NCBI GenBank assembly: GCA_031772625.1
Contig: CM062820.1
Coordinates: 317,214,545 to 317,278,544, forward strand
Origin: Pinus tabuliformis
Lineage: Eukaryota > Streptophyta > Pinopsida > Pinales > Pinaceae
Length of the DNA: 64,000 bases
Direction: 5' to 3'
Shown one piece after another: positions 33,675-45,966 of this stretch; position 1 is the first letter of the stretch, and the number at the start of each line of letters is the position of its first letter. Position numbers and translations under genes: made by a program. The notes under the pieces are model-generated. The model searched no databases. It had not been told where the DNA came from and saw nothing but the letters and a program-made list of their open reading frames with translations.

Positions 33675-35715
33675 CTAAACTTGAAGAAGTGCATATTTTG
33701 TGTGCCCTTTGGGATTTTTCTCAGCCATGTTGTATGTAAATAGCGATTGATGGTGGACCTTGTGAAGATCGTTGTAATTGTTAATTTGGAAGCTCCTAGG
33801 AATGTGAAACAACTGCACGTGACATTGGGGCACACTGGGTATTATAGGAAGTTTATGAAGGCATATGTTGAGTAACCGTGATGATAGAAAAATTGTCGAA
33901 AAAAGATGCGATGTTTTGCTGGGATGAAGACTATCAGTGAAGTCTAGATGTCTTGAAGGAAAAAATTGTAACTGCGCCTAATTTGGTATTTCCTGACTAG
34001 AAAAGGGAATTCCATGTGCATGTAGATTCTTCTTGTATCGTGGTAGGAGTCATATTAACACAGGCAAGAGAAGGAGAGATTGATCATCCGATAGCCTTTG
34101 TGAGAAGAAAGTTATCCAAAGCTGAGAAGAATTACTCCACTATAGAGTGTGAAGGGCTAGCGATGGTCTACGCGCTGCAAAAGTTTGGAATTATTTGTTG
34201 GGTGGACACTTTAAAATGTATACAGATCACTCCGCACTAAGGTACTTGGTCAATAAGCCTGTGTTGGTGGGGAAGATATGTCGATGGTTACTTTCGTTTC
34301 AGGAATATGACTTTGAAGTGATTGTGAAGCCTGGAAGGCTGAATGCAGGACCAGACCATCTGTCAAGGATTCAAATAGGTGAAGAACCAGATAATTTGGA
34401 GGAAGGAATGTCAGATGCACAACTCTTTGCGATGTGCATTGTGGATGACCATTTCACGGATATCATTCAGTTTTTAACAACAGGAACAACACTGAAAGGT
34501 TATTCTACTCAACAAAAGAAGAAGTTAGTCGTTCGCGCTACAGAGTTTTCAGTGATTGTGGGTCATTTATATAAGATGGGAGTAGATGAGATACTGCGTA
34601 GGTATGTTCGAGAGTTTGAACGTGCTAGTATCCTCACCAATGAACAAATAGGAATGGCAGGAGGTCACTATGCAGGGAAATCAACCACACAAAAGATTTT
34701 GCATGCTAGATTATGGTGGCTAACATTATGCAAAGATTATAAGGCATATTGCAAGGCATGTGATGCTTGCAAAAGGATGGGGAAGTCTTCACAGAGGGGA
34801 TGAATTGCCATTAAATCCTCATGTTTCATTGCAGGTATTTAATAAATGGTCCATTGACTTCATAGGTCCAATATAACCACCAGGTAAGAAGACGGGTGTG
34901 TGGTATATCATTACTACGACCAAATACTTAACTAGATGGGCAGAAGCATAGCCAGTGAAGGATTGTACAACTACCACTTCCGTGAAGTTTTTTTTGAATA
35001 TGTCTTAATGCAATTTGGATGCCCTAAGATATTGATGAGCGATAGGGATACCCATTTCATGAATGAAATGATCAGTGTGATGCTTGAGGAGTTCCAGGTG
35101 TATCGTCAAAAGAGCACACCATATCACCCATAGGCGAATGGAATGGTTGAAGCATTTAACAAAATTTTGGAGAATGCATTGACAAAGGTATGCAACACGG
35201 AGAGGAATGAGTGGGTTATGCCCATTCCACCAGGACTATGGGCATATAGGATGACCTGTAAGAAGTTGATAGACCAAACACCGTTTAGATTGGTTTATGG
35301 AATTGAAGCAGTAATGCCTATGTAGTATATTTTGCCAAGTTTATGTATTGTAGCTTTGACAGAGATGGAGGATCGCGAGAGCTTGGAAGAACGGCTTGCG
35401 TAGATCATGGATTTAGAAGAGGACCACTTTTTTGTAGGATTTCACAAGCAAGTGCAAAAGGAATGTGAGAAAGCATGGCACGATAGGCATATTAAGCTAC
35501 ACACTTTTAATATAGATGATTTAGTGTTGCTATATGATAGCAAATTCACAAAATTTCTAGGAAAATTTCAAATGCACTGGTTAGGGCCATATGTTTTGAA
35601 GGAAATCACGGATGGTGGTGAAGTTCAGCTTGTGAAGATGAATGGGGAACCATTCCCTGGAAAAGTGAATGGAAGTAGGCTGAAGCTGTACACAGGGGAT
35701 CTTGCCCCTACGTAA
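33675..35715 (+). pseudogene. old Ty3 pol remnant: RT end, RNase H, integrase
   Basis: It starts in reverse transcriptase coding (KKCIFCVPFGI, then LGHTGYYRKFMKAY) directly after the Athila LTR. RNase H follows: HVHVDSSCIVVGVILTQ, NYSTIECEGLAMVYAL, YTDHSALRYLVNKP. The integrase has its zinc finger (GGHYAGKSTTQ...CKACDACKRMGK), second Asp (LMSDRDTHF) and the Glu region ([16 protein letters not shown], with a stop at 35131) and ends with WHDRHIK, LLYDSKF and HWLGPYVLKE. Frames shift several times and many stops are present. It is a different Ty3 family from the Athila-like element and much older. The palm half of the RT is not in the window. Confidence 0.85.
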
Positions 35716-38712
35716 TGACTATATGGTCGCAGGACAATATTATTAATCGAGGCAGTTACAAGGGATTACAGGACTACAAACTACACTACCTGAAAAGGAG
35801 GAAAACATAGTAGGGAGGTTGCACGATAGAAGACAGGAGTGCGACACATGAAGCTACGTCAAATGAGTTGCGCCATGAAGAATGATACTGCATAGAAGGG
35901 TCCAAAAGTAGCCGTTGGAGTCACTATTCATGATTTGATGGAAAAAATGTCATAAATAGGAGTAGGTAGGCTCCATTTATGGAAAACATATTTGAAGATT
36001 TGCAACCAAAGATGCATTTATGATCCGAAATTGGCGGGAATGGTCGGATTTGAATTCAAAATTCCCTATAAATTGGGCAAGTTCGTCCACCAAAGAACAC
36101 TTTACATCCTAAGAAGTCTGTATAAGCCCTCTTGTTGTCACTCTATGAATTGTAAGGTTTGGGAGGACTTAATTGCTAGTTTGATATTCACAATGTTGCC
36201 TAAAGTTAACCAGAGGACTATTCTCGTGCAAATAATTGCCACAAATATGTAGAAGTTGTTAGTTTAGAAGTTGTTGTCTCCGATGCTACGACACCTAAAG
36301 TATTGAGCATGGAAGCTATGCCCACTATGCCTATGGAACCAAGGTCGCCTAAGATGAAGAAATCAACTACAAAAGAGAAGTAGAAGAAACCTGTGCCAAT
36401 GAGACATTCGCCGAGGAAGAACCCAGAGGGTCGATAGAAGGACAGGAAGGAAAAGCAGCTAGAGAAAGTTGTGGACCTAGAGGAAGAAGAGTTCCAAGGT
36501 TGAGGAGGGTGAGTCTATCACACGACTCCCAGATTATATCCCTCCATAGAAAGGGAAGACAAAAGTTATGAAAGAACCTAATTCTAGGAAGTTTACAGTC
36601 TCGACACCCCTATTGCCAGAACAAGTTGAATTTGAAGGCATAGTCTTAGTGTGAATTTTAGTGCTAAAGATGGAGGACTGGGATCTCGCAGACCATGAGG
36701 GATTCCCTCATTTGGCCACTAGAAAATATATGAAGAAAATATACTATGAATAAAATGGGGTTATGCTGTTGGGACCCATGAAGTGGGTTAAAGGTGTTGA
36801 GTAGGCTATGTTGCTGCACATGCTTTGCATGCCACATTGTCATAGATCAATCATTAACACTATGTGTGTGCACTAGATGCTCACACTGGTGCATAATGGG
36901 TGCCTATGGCTTGGGGAGACCATCTCGATTATGAATATGCTTATCCATCGGATTACAAAGATGCCCTATAAAGAGGTGGATCCTACCAAAGAATTTCGAG
37001 GGAAAACTCACAAAAAAGAGGTAGCAGATAAGATTAAGGCATAATATGGTCTCGTAAAGAATTCGTACGGATACTCCATCCGCTCCATTCAAGACCAGGT
37101 GGTGTAGTTCGCCGCCCAAATTCTTGCAAGCAAGATTATGAGGAAATGTCATGTGGACAAAGTTCTGACACCTGTAGTATCATTGGTTGCCCAGTGTGTG
37201 AAGGGAGTACAATATAACTAGGTGAAGTATTTGTGAAAAGAGTTCCTCGTGAAATGTTGTGAAGCACATGAGGACAGTAAGCCTTTCCATTATGTATGGA
37301 TACTATTATAAATTGTCTTAGTCACATGGAGATTGCCGGAGGAGAGCTAGTTTCCTCTGTAGGTGGAAGACTTACCAAAGGCAGCGAAGTTCGATTCTCT
37401 ATGGGAAACAAAGGATCTGGAGAGGATCAAGGAGTCGAAGATTTTTTGGGTCTTAGGATAGTAATCAGTTAGCAACCAAGGTTGTCCCCAACCTTGTTTG
37501 AATAGTTGAGGGCCTTCACAGAGTTCAAGGCCATTTTCCACAACATATCCATCAGGGCGCGAAAGGACCCACAACATATCTATCACAAGATGCCATATTT
37601 AGTATCAAAAACAGATGTGTGAGAGCTGACCAGCAAAGTGGTGTGAACCCACAGAGCTTGGTGTAGGTACCAATAAGTTTTTCAAGATCCCTGTTACGCA
37701 ATCGACCACTGTGCAGAAGTGCAAAGAAGTAGCACAGAAGCAAGCATGAGCTCTGACCGAGTAGGAGAAGAAATAAGTTGATGCTAAGGAAGCTGAGGGA
37801 AAGGAGTGTGCTGCAAAGGAGCATTCTAAGGCAGAACACACTGGTACAGAGGAAGTCAAAGAATCGACTTCCCAACAAACAAATGAGCAGGAATTATCAA
37901 GATAGGGCAGTGGTGGTGGAGAGGAGCAGAGCACTCCCTTCACATTGAAGAATCACGAAAAGGAGACAATTGTTGGGCCATGAAAGAAACATAAACCAGA
38001 GAAGAAATGGCGCATCGACCCGATGGTTCTCATAGAAGGGGATCTCGATGAGATTGGCGACAAGGAGAGATATACCACAATAGAGTTGTGGCAACAGTTT
38101 GAGCAACAATATATGTAGACGCTAGGAAGCGTCCAGAAGGACCTTGGCAAGCTGCAGACCTAGACCAATAGGATTCAGGTGAGCATTGGGAAATCGATCC
38201 TAGCGTAAGGAGGTGGGACAGTAGCAGCCTGGAACAAACTCTAGACCTCAAAGTCATACCTTTACTAGAAGGGTCAGTCTGTGTGGAATCCGAGGAAGGT
38301 CACGCTGTGTTATTTAGAGTGAAGGACATGGGAGTCAACTTGGTCATGCTGCCACTTTAGAAACTCCATGCATTCCATTAGGGGGTTTTAGATGAGCTAA
38401 GGATCTGAGAGCAACGCGCCCTTGTAGTCATAAGTGAATTTAAGGTAAATAATGAGTAGATATTTGCGGAGAAATATCTGGCACTAAAAGAAAAGGAGGA
38501 GTTGCAAGAGCAAAGTCAGAGCCTAGAGACAACAATATAGAAGGCATGCAAGATAGTTCTAGAGTTGAACATCCCGGAGGATGCCGCAACTACAACAAAA
38601 GTCCAAAAATTGGCTGTTGTAGTCCATGCATCAAAGGATGAGATTGGTAAAGTTACATTTGATTTCCAAATGAAGATCTCAGAGCTTGAGCTAAAATTGC
38701 ATCCAACCACTT
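35716..38712 (+). pseudogene. extra ORF of the old Ty3 element, upstream part
   Basis: With many stops this region still reads as protein: WDLADHEGFPHLATRKYM near 36672, VLLGPMKW-like text, IQDQVV.FAAQILASKIMRK near 37088, SLVAQCVKGVQYN, and a coiled-coil end EDAATTKVQKLAVVV and ISELELKLHPTT just before the copia insertion. Similarity and reading direction continue at 43624 beyond the copia element. It sits after integrase, like the extra ORF of the Athila-like element, and has a comparable plan (globular N-terminal part, coiled-coil C-terminal part). Function unknown. Confidence 0.6.
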
Positions 38713-39113
38713 TGTTGGGTTGTGTTATATTCTTTCCACGTAGTTAACAGGGGGTTTGAAGGGCACCCGTAACCCCACTTTATGGGGTTTGGGGGCAGCG
38801 CCCTGGAAAATTTTGGTTTTGGACCCTATGTTATGTTGGGCAGACCCACCTATGGTTTTGTGCATGATTTTCACACATGTTTTTGGACGCGATGGTTTTT
38901 CGGTCCATGGTATTGGATGCTTCGGCATGTATAAATATGTATTGTAACATTGGAAGGAACATAATGAAAAATCAAGCTGGTAGTCCCGGTTTTGGGATCC
39001 AGTGGGAAGATCTCTGTGTATATGTGTTTTATGCGTTATGCTCTCGCATTGTTTATTTTTCTGTGTTTTAGAATTCGTATGCAGGTAATTTCTGTATGGG
39101 GTTAAAACCTACA
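38713..39113 (+). mobile_element. 5' LTR of the copia element
   Basis: 401 bp, TGTTGGGT...ACCTACA. It carries GTATAAATATGTA near 38929, a TATA-like box for transcription of the element. Confidence 0.95.
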
Positions 39114-39115
39114 TT

Positions 39116-39127
39116 TGGTATCAGAGC
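39116..39127 (+). promoter_or_regulatory. primer-binding site, initiator tRNA-Met
   Basis: TGGTATCAGAGC, two bases after the LTR, is complementary to the 3' end of plant initiator tRNA-Met, the usual copia primer. Confidence 0.95.
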
Positions 39128-39234
39128 AGTTTTGGCTTCAAGGGACGCCTTTGTTGCTGAGGGGTTTCGCTCGGGCCCGTGGTAGACCCTGTTCAGTGGG
39201 AGATCAGCGAGATCTATTTTGGTGGTGAAAGAAG

Positions 39235-42200
39235 ATGGCGAGTAGTGGAAAGATAGAGATCGAGAAATTTAATGGTCAGAGTTTTGAGTTGTGGAAACTC
39301 AAGATGGAGGATCTGTTGGTGGATAAAGACCAGTGGATTGTCGTAGATCTGGGTACTAAACCAACAGGAGTGTCTGATGAAGAATGGAAGAAGTTGGATC
39401 GGAAGGCAAAGAGCACAATACGATTGTGTGTCTTAGATTCAATATTGCTGAATGTATCAGGGGAAGCTACGACAAACTTTGTGGGACAAGTTAGGGACTT
39501 TGTACCAATCTAAGTCTTTGGTGAATAAACTATTCCTGCGGAAAAAGTTGTATACCCTGAGGATGAAAGATGGAGACTCGGTGACAGAGCATTTGAATGC
39601 ATTTAATACTATGGTAAGTTAGTTAGCATCTGTTGATATTAAAATTTCAGATGAAGATAAGTGCATCAGTTTTTTGTTTTCTCTACTAGGTTCGTGGGAT
39701 AGTCTGGTTATTGCAATAGTTATCAATGCAACCGCCTTACATTTTGATGAAATAGTCTCATCCTTGCTGATGGAGGAGATGATACAGAAAAATATGGAGA
39801 GCCAAAATGGTGATGCCTTGTCTATATGAGGGCGGACCCAGAACAGAAACAAAAATAAGTCATTGAGTGGGAGATCTAAATCTAAAGGGAGATCTAAATA
39901 TCTAGGAAAACCTATAAAGGTGGTGTGCTGGAAATGTGGAAAAGAAAAGCACTACAAAAGGGACTGTAAATCTAAAGCTCCTGACCAAGGAAAGGGATCT
40001 AATGAGGCTCCTTCTGTAGAGGCGAAAACCACCTCAGATGAAGGTGGGGATGTGTACTTGGCTTCTTCAAGTACACATGTAGATCATGAGGCATGGTTGA
40101 TTGACTCAGGTGCATCCTTTCACTTCACTCCCCATAGAGAGTGGTTCTGCGAGTATGAGAAATATGATGGTCGTGATGTCTTCTTGGGGGATGAAAGGAA
40201 AGTTAGAATCATTGGTCGCGGAAAAGTAAAGTTGAAGTTGCAAGGTGGAAGGGTTAGAACACTTCTGGGTGTTCTACATATTCCTGCATTGGCCAGAAAT
40301 CTGATTTCTGTAAGTAAGCTGGATGATGTAGGTGTAAAAACAGTGTTTGAGAAGGAAACCTGCAAGATGGTTCGGGGAGCACTGGTATTGATGCGGGGAG
40401 TTCGGATTGGAACTCTGTACAGGATGCAAGGTAGCACTGTTATTGATGGGTGCAATAGTTCTGTGGTTCCTGAAAGTGGAGCAGAAAATATAATGGTCTC
40501 TGGAGAGAAGACCATGCTGTGGCATAAAAGGTTTGGACATATTGGAGAAAAGGGCCTTCAGATACTTCATGGTAAAGGTATGGTAGAAGGTATGAGTAAT
40601 AGCTCTCTGGATTTTGATTTCTATGAAAATTGTGTATATGGGAAGCAGAATTGGGTGAGTTTCCCCTCTGGTAGTAAGAGGGTGAAACAGATATTAGAAC
40701 TTGTGCACAGTGATGTGTTTGGACCTGTGAAGGTTCCATCACTAGGTAAGTCTGTGTACTATGTATCATTTATAGATGATTTCTCAAGGAATACATGGAT
40801 ATATTTCCTTAAGAAGAAATCTGAAGTATTTGGCAGGTCTAAAGAATTTAAGGCTCTGGTGCAAAACTAGACAGAGAAGAAGATAAAGGTGCTAAGGATA
40901 GATAACGGTGGAGAGTTTTGCAGTAAGGAATTTGAAGAATTTTGTAAGAAATGTGGTATAGCACGGCAGAAGAGTACTCCATATACACCTCAGCAAAATG
41001 GAGTTGCAGAAAGAATGAATAAGACGTTGATGGAAAGGGAAAGAAGCATGCTCAGTGGTGCCGGGTTAGGAGAGGAATTCTGGGCAGAGGCAGTGGATAC
41101 TGCATATTACCTGGTCAACAAGTCACCTTCATCAGGGTTGGAGGATAAGACTCCACAAGAGGTATGGACTGGTAAGAAACCCTCTCTTTCACATCTGAGG
41201 GTATTTGGATGTGATGCATATGTACATGTTCCAAAGAAGAAATGAACCAAGTTGGATAGTAAATCTGAAAAGTGCATCTTTATTGGGTGTAAGGATGATT
41301 TAAAGGGTTATAAGCTTTGGAACCCAGTCACACGGAAGGTTGTGTACAACCGAGATGTGGTGTTCAGAGAGGTGAAAGATGTTATTAAACATGAAGTCCA
41401 ACAAAAGGAACCTGAGAAGATAGAGTTTGAGCTAAAGGAGGAAGAATCAGACTCTACAGCAGAGGAGGAATCAGAAGATGAAGAGCCACAAACTTCGGCT
41501 GTGAGAAGATCAGTTCGAGAAAGAAGGCAACCTGAAAGGTATAGTCCATCTAATTTCTGTTCAAATTTTGCTTTATCTATTACTGACGATGATCCCAGAA
41601 CTGTGAAGGAAGCAGTAGATTCAGAGGATGGAAAACTCTGGAAAGAGGCCATGGTTGATGAAATGGCATCTTTGCACAAAAATGAGGCTTGGGATCTGGT
41701 GGAGTTTCCGACTGGAAGGAAACCCATTGGCAACAAATGGGTGTTCAAAAAGAAGACAAATGTAGAAGGAAGAGTGGAGAAATACAAAGCTCGGTTGGTA
41801 GCAAAAGGTTATTCCCAAGTGCCGGGAATTGATTTTGGTGATATTTTTTCTCCTGTTGCCAAGGTAACTTCTATTAGATTACTTTTATCTATTGCTGCTG
41901 CTTTTTATTTTGAGGTAGAACAGATGGATGTGAAGACAACATTTCTTCACGGGGATTTGGAAGAGGAAATCTACATGAAGCAACTTGAAGGCTTTGCAGT
42001 GAAGGGTAAGAAAGAACTGGTATGCAAGTTAAAGAAGTCTTTGTATGGGTTAAAACAGTCACCAAGGATGTGGTATCAGAAATTTGATACATCTATATGG
42101 GGACTTGGCTTCACGAGAAGCAAAGCAGATCACTATGTGTATTTTAAATTACTTGGTGACCATGTTATTTATTTGCTCTTGTATGTGGATGATATGTTGC

Positions 42201-43168
42201 TAGTTGGAAATGACAAAGAAATTATCTAGGATTTGAAGACCCAATTGTCCTCCAAATTCGACATGAAAGATCTTGGTGCTACAAACTATATTTTGGGCAT
42301 GGAAATTAAAAGAGATTGGGCAAAGAGGAAGTGCTGGTTAAACCAGAGGAAGTATGTCGAGACAATACTGCAGAGGTTTAGTATGCAAGATAGTAAACCG
42401 GTGAAGGTTCCTATTCCTGTAGGTGTGAGGTTATCTACTGAACAATGTCCCAAGACACAAGAAGAGGAAGAGGACATGTCCCATGTTCCATATGCAAGTG
42501 CAGTTGGTAGCCTGATGTATGCAATGGTTTGTACTAGACCAGAAATTACACATGCAGTGGGAGTATTGAGCAGGTTTATGTCAAAACCAGGAAAGGAGCA
42601 TTGGACAACAGTGAAGCAGGTTTTTAGGTATTTGCGTGGCACTAGTGATTATGGTCTGTGCTACCAAGGAAGACTAGGATTGGACAGAGTCTTGGATATT
42701 CATTGCTTTGTTGATGCAGACTGGGTTGGAGATCTAGATCAGAGAAGATCTACAAGTGGGTATGTGTTTAACCTATTTGGAGGTGTAGTCAGTTGGATGA
42801 GTAAGAAACAATTTGTAGTGGCACTATCAACTACAGAAGCAGAATACATGGCAGCCACTCATGCAAGCAAGGAAGCATTTTGGTTGCATAGATTGTGTTC
42901 AAGTATGGGGTTAGTACAGGAAGCTATAAGGATAGACTGTGACAAGCAAAGTGCAATTTTCGTGGCAAAGAACCCTGCATATCATTCAAAGACAAAGTAC
43001 ATTGATGTTCAGTATCACTTTGTGAGGGATATGATAGAAGACAAAAAGGTGTTGCTGGTAAAGGTGGACACTTTGAAGAATACTGTAGATGCATTGACAA
43101 AATCTGTGAGCTCTGAGAAGTTCTCTTGGTGTAGAGAGACAATGGGCATTTCAGGGCTGGGAAAATGA
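39235..43168 (+). pseudogene. copia Gag-Pol polyprotein, inactivated
   Basis: ATG at 39235 starts Gag (KIEIEKFNGQSFELWKLKME). One extra base near 39475 shifts the frame; thereafter one frame continues to TGA at 43166 with five nonsense codons: TAG 39620, TGA 39827, TAG 40868, TGA 41243, TAG 42227. Domains in order: zinc knuckle CWKCGKEKHYKRDC near 39928, protease WLIDSGASFHF near 40096, pre-integrase LWHKRFGHIG, integrase core (DVFGPVK, LRIDNGGEFCS, QQNGVAERMN), reverse transcriptase (NKWVFKKKTN, QMDVKTTFLHGDLEEEIYMK, YVDDMLLVG near 42184), RNase H (DADWVGD, STTEAEYMAA). Integrase before RT and the motif set identify Ty1/copia, close to tobacco Tnt1. Confidence 0.95.
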
Positions 43169-43203
43169 TTAAAATCTCTTGTGGCTCCTTGTGGAAAGAA
43201 AAC

Positions 43204-43217
43204 AACAAGTGGGAGAA
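43204..43217 (+). promoter_or_regulatory. polypurine tract of the copia element
   Basis: AACAAGTGGGAGAA lies immediately before the 3' LTR, the typical place and composition of a copia polypurine tract. Confidence 0.85.
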
Positions 43218-43618
43218 TGTTGGGTTGTGTTATATTCTTTCCACGTAGTTAACAGGGGGTTTGAAGGGCACCCATAACCCCACATTATGGGGTCCGGGGC
43301 AGCGTCCCAATTTTTTTTTTGTTTTGGACCCTATGTTAGGTTGGGCGGACCCACCTATGGTTTTGTGCATGATTTCCACACATGTTTTTGGACGAGATGG
43401 TTTTTCGGTCCATGGTATTGGATGCTTCAGCATGTATAAACATGTAATGTAACATTGAAAGAAACATAATGAAAAATCAAGCTGGTAGTCCCGGTTTTGG
43501 GATCTGGTGGGAAAATCTTTGTGTATATTTGTTTTATGTGTTATGCTCTCACATTGTTTATTTTTCTGTGTTTTAGAATTCATATGCAGGTAATTTTTGT
43601 ACGGGGTTAAAACCTACA
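43218..43618 (+). mobile_element. 3' LTR of the copia element
   Basis: 401 bp, same ends as the 5' LTR, followed by CACTT. Differences from the 5' LTR are mostly G/A and C/T changes. Confidence 0.95.
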
Positions 43619-44180
43619 CACTTTTCCAGAAATCCAAGAGCAACGTGGAGCAGCTATCAAGGAAAACAAGGGCACTCTAGATGCAATAGTCACAAGATGC
43701 CAATTTATATTTGAACACACCATCGAGTTATGGATGAATCTGTAGGAGGAACCCAACATGCAGAAGCTTAACACAGAAATCCAAGAGACACAACTCAAGT
43801 TTGATGAAGTCATAGCGACTACGTGCACTTTGGTGCCAGTCCAACGCCTTGCGTGATTGTAGGAAGGAAAGCATATGCAATCGCAAATTGAAGAATTGCA
43901 ATGGAAAGGGGACCTTCTCAAGGCCAGAATACAACCATGGACAAAGGAAGCTTGTTAGCTTACTCTATCACTTCAAGAAAAGTTAAAGACATTGAAAAAG
44001 ACATAGAGAATGATGCGCCTAACAGTAGAAGGCCCAACGACAGAAAAACTAACAGAAGAAGTGCACTAGGTCACGGTACAGAGTTCTATTGTTGCAGCAT
44101 CATTTTAGGTCGACTTCAGTGAACTTCACAAAAATATCGAGGCGCCAACCGAATGACTCGAGGAAGAGTCACCATATTTG
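43619..44180 (+). pseudogene. extra ORF of the old Ty3 element, downstream part
   Basis: Directly after the copia target duplication the coiled-coil reading resumes: EIQEQRGAAIKENKGTLDA, RCQFIFEHTIELWMNL, EIQETQLKFDEVIA, then IEELQWKGDLLKARI near 43885. Stops are frequent. Joined to 35716-38712 it forms one coiled-coil C-terminal part, the proof that copia inserted into this ORF. It ends just before an LTR. Confidence 0.7.
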
Positions 44181-45218
44181 TGTTGGGGGCCTACTAGGAT
44201 AGGGTCCCTAGGGCCAATTTTGGGTTAGTTTAACCAAATTTTGTAAAATATTTTGTAAAGATTGTAAAGTCTTTGTGAAATGTAGAAGCAGAGCGTGCAT
44301 CTAGATAGAAGTCAAAAGGGATTTAGCCCCTTGTTTGGGTAAGTAATAGGTCAATTTTGAGACTCACCCACAGGCTGTGGGCCATGGTATTGTATTGGAA
44401 ATGCTATATATATTTGAGTCATAGCGAGTAGTAGACAAGTAAGTAAGTCAAGATATAAATTATTTGGGCAGTGCTAAGGTAGGAAATATCTATTCCTGTA
44501 CTTAGGAAAAAGGGGAAGGATCCTATAGCTGAGTTTGCAGGAGGCCTTGGTAAGTCTGTAGTTGAGTGCATGGACCCCTGCAGCTGAGTGCCCAGGGTTG
44601 AAGAAGTCGGTAAACTGAACGCTGAGCTCAATAAACACTGATTTTGGGACAACTATTTGGTTGAGCATTATTCTTGTTTCTGTTCATGTTATGTTTTATC
44701 GCCCAAAGATATTTTTTCTATGAAATAATGTGTAAATGTTGTCCGAATCTATTGAATCTATAATATTTACGCATGAATTAATTAGTTACCTGCTTTCACA
44801 CAGATAAGGGTTAATTCATATTATGATTTCTAATGAATTTGATAGATCTGCGCGAAGGCAGATCAAGGATTATTACTTAGTGCACGAAAGTGGATAGTTT
44901 TCTTCTTTAGGGCCTATAAAGTCTGATCACAGACCTTCGTGAAGGTCTAGAAGCCATTTCCTTAGAGTTGTGGTAGTGGGCCATAGAAGGATATAGATCT
45001 ACGTAAAGGTAGATTTGAGCGACAAAGGCTTAAGATCACTTGTCACACTATCTCTGGATGTAGAAACCTAGTTCTAGTATCCCCCAATATTACTCTGGAT
45101 GAGACTGCAGCATGTGCTATGCAGGTTGTTGCTAGAAGGGCTAGGAGTTAGGTTTTTCTTGGTTGGCGCAAACAACTCTGAACCTGGGTCAAGCCCCCTC
45201 AAGCTAATACCTACAACA
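44181..45218 (+). mobile_element. 3' LTR of the old Ty3 element (right end uncertain)
   Basis: It starts TGTTGGGGGCCTACTAGG. A TATA box (CTATATATATTT) is at 44403 and AATAAA at 44629-44634. The right edge ...ACCTACAACA near 45218 is a guess, since no second LTR copy is in the window. It contains three hairpins with GCGAAGG-like loops (see 44845-45015). Confidence 0.5.
44845..45015. repeat. three covarying hairpins in the old LTR
   Basis: GATCTGC-GCGAAG-GCAGATC at 44845-44864, AGACCTTC-GT-GAAGGTCT at 44931-44948, and ATCTAC-GTAAAG-GTAGAT at 44997-45014. All keep a CG[CT][GA]AAG-like centre; arms differ but pair. Confidence 0.6.
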
Positions 45219-45481
45219 AAAAATCTATAAACCTTTAAAAATAAATTTTAATATATGAGTTTTCACAATATTAGAAAAATATTAGGACACATTTTTTGGG
45301 ATTTTCACTTTTCCAAACAACTATGCAAAACAGATTGGTCAAAAGTTCCATGGTCTCCTTGAGAGGCCCATCCATTAGAGAGTTGCAATGTTTGATGACC
45401 CAATTTTTGTCAGAAAAAGGGAGATGATTTTGGTTTTTTATTTTATTGCCATATTTTCTTTGGTCTGCAAGATATAATGTC

Positions 45482-45966
45482 CCATTCCAAGGATACAGAA
45501 ATATTTCTATAAAATGTGTTGCCAATAGTTTTTGTATGAACTAGCAACTCAATTAGTATCAAGTGCCTTTTCTTTCAAGAGTATATTGTGACCACAGATT
45601 GCAGTCAAAACTACTCTTCTAGCCTTCGTGAGAAGGGGAAGTGTAGGCTGTAATGATGTATAGAGATACCATCATGATTGATGTTTCCTTCAAATTTAAG
45701 AATCAATTTTCTTTAATAAGGAGTAGAAAACAATACATTTCCAAGGATGCAGAAATAATTCTATAAAATGATTTTCCAATTGTTTTTAGATGAACTAGCA
45801 ACTCAGATTGGTACCCTTCTCTTTGGGGAGTATACATATTGCAGTCAAAACTACCCTTCTAGCCTTCATGGGAAGGGGAAGTGTAAGTTGTAACAACGTA
45901 TAGAGATCCCATCATGATTGATGTTTCCTCCTAATTTAAGATTCAGTTTTCTTGCATAAGAGCAGA
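45482..45966. repeat. tandem duplication, period about 254 bp
   Basis: CCAAGGATACAGAAAT near 45488 recurs as CCAAGGATGCAGAAAT near 45741; both copies go on with GAACTAGCAACTCA, TTGCAGTCAAAACTAC and CATCATGATTGATGTTTCC. Divergence is roughly 15%. Confidence 0.75.

Larger units (their letters stand above)
38713..43618 (+). mobile_element. complete Ty1/copia element, Tork/Tnt1-like
   Basis: 401-bp LTRs at 38713-39113 and 43218-43618, both TGTTGGGT...CCTACA, flanked by the 5-bp target duplication CACTT (38708-38712 and 43619-43623). Primer site and purine tract are in place and the single polyprotein frame is recognisable end to end. LTRs differ at roughly 25 positions (about 6-7%, mostly transitions), so the element is older than the Athila-like one. 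Confidence 0.97.
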
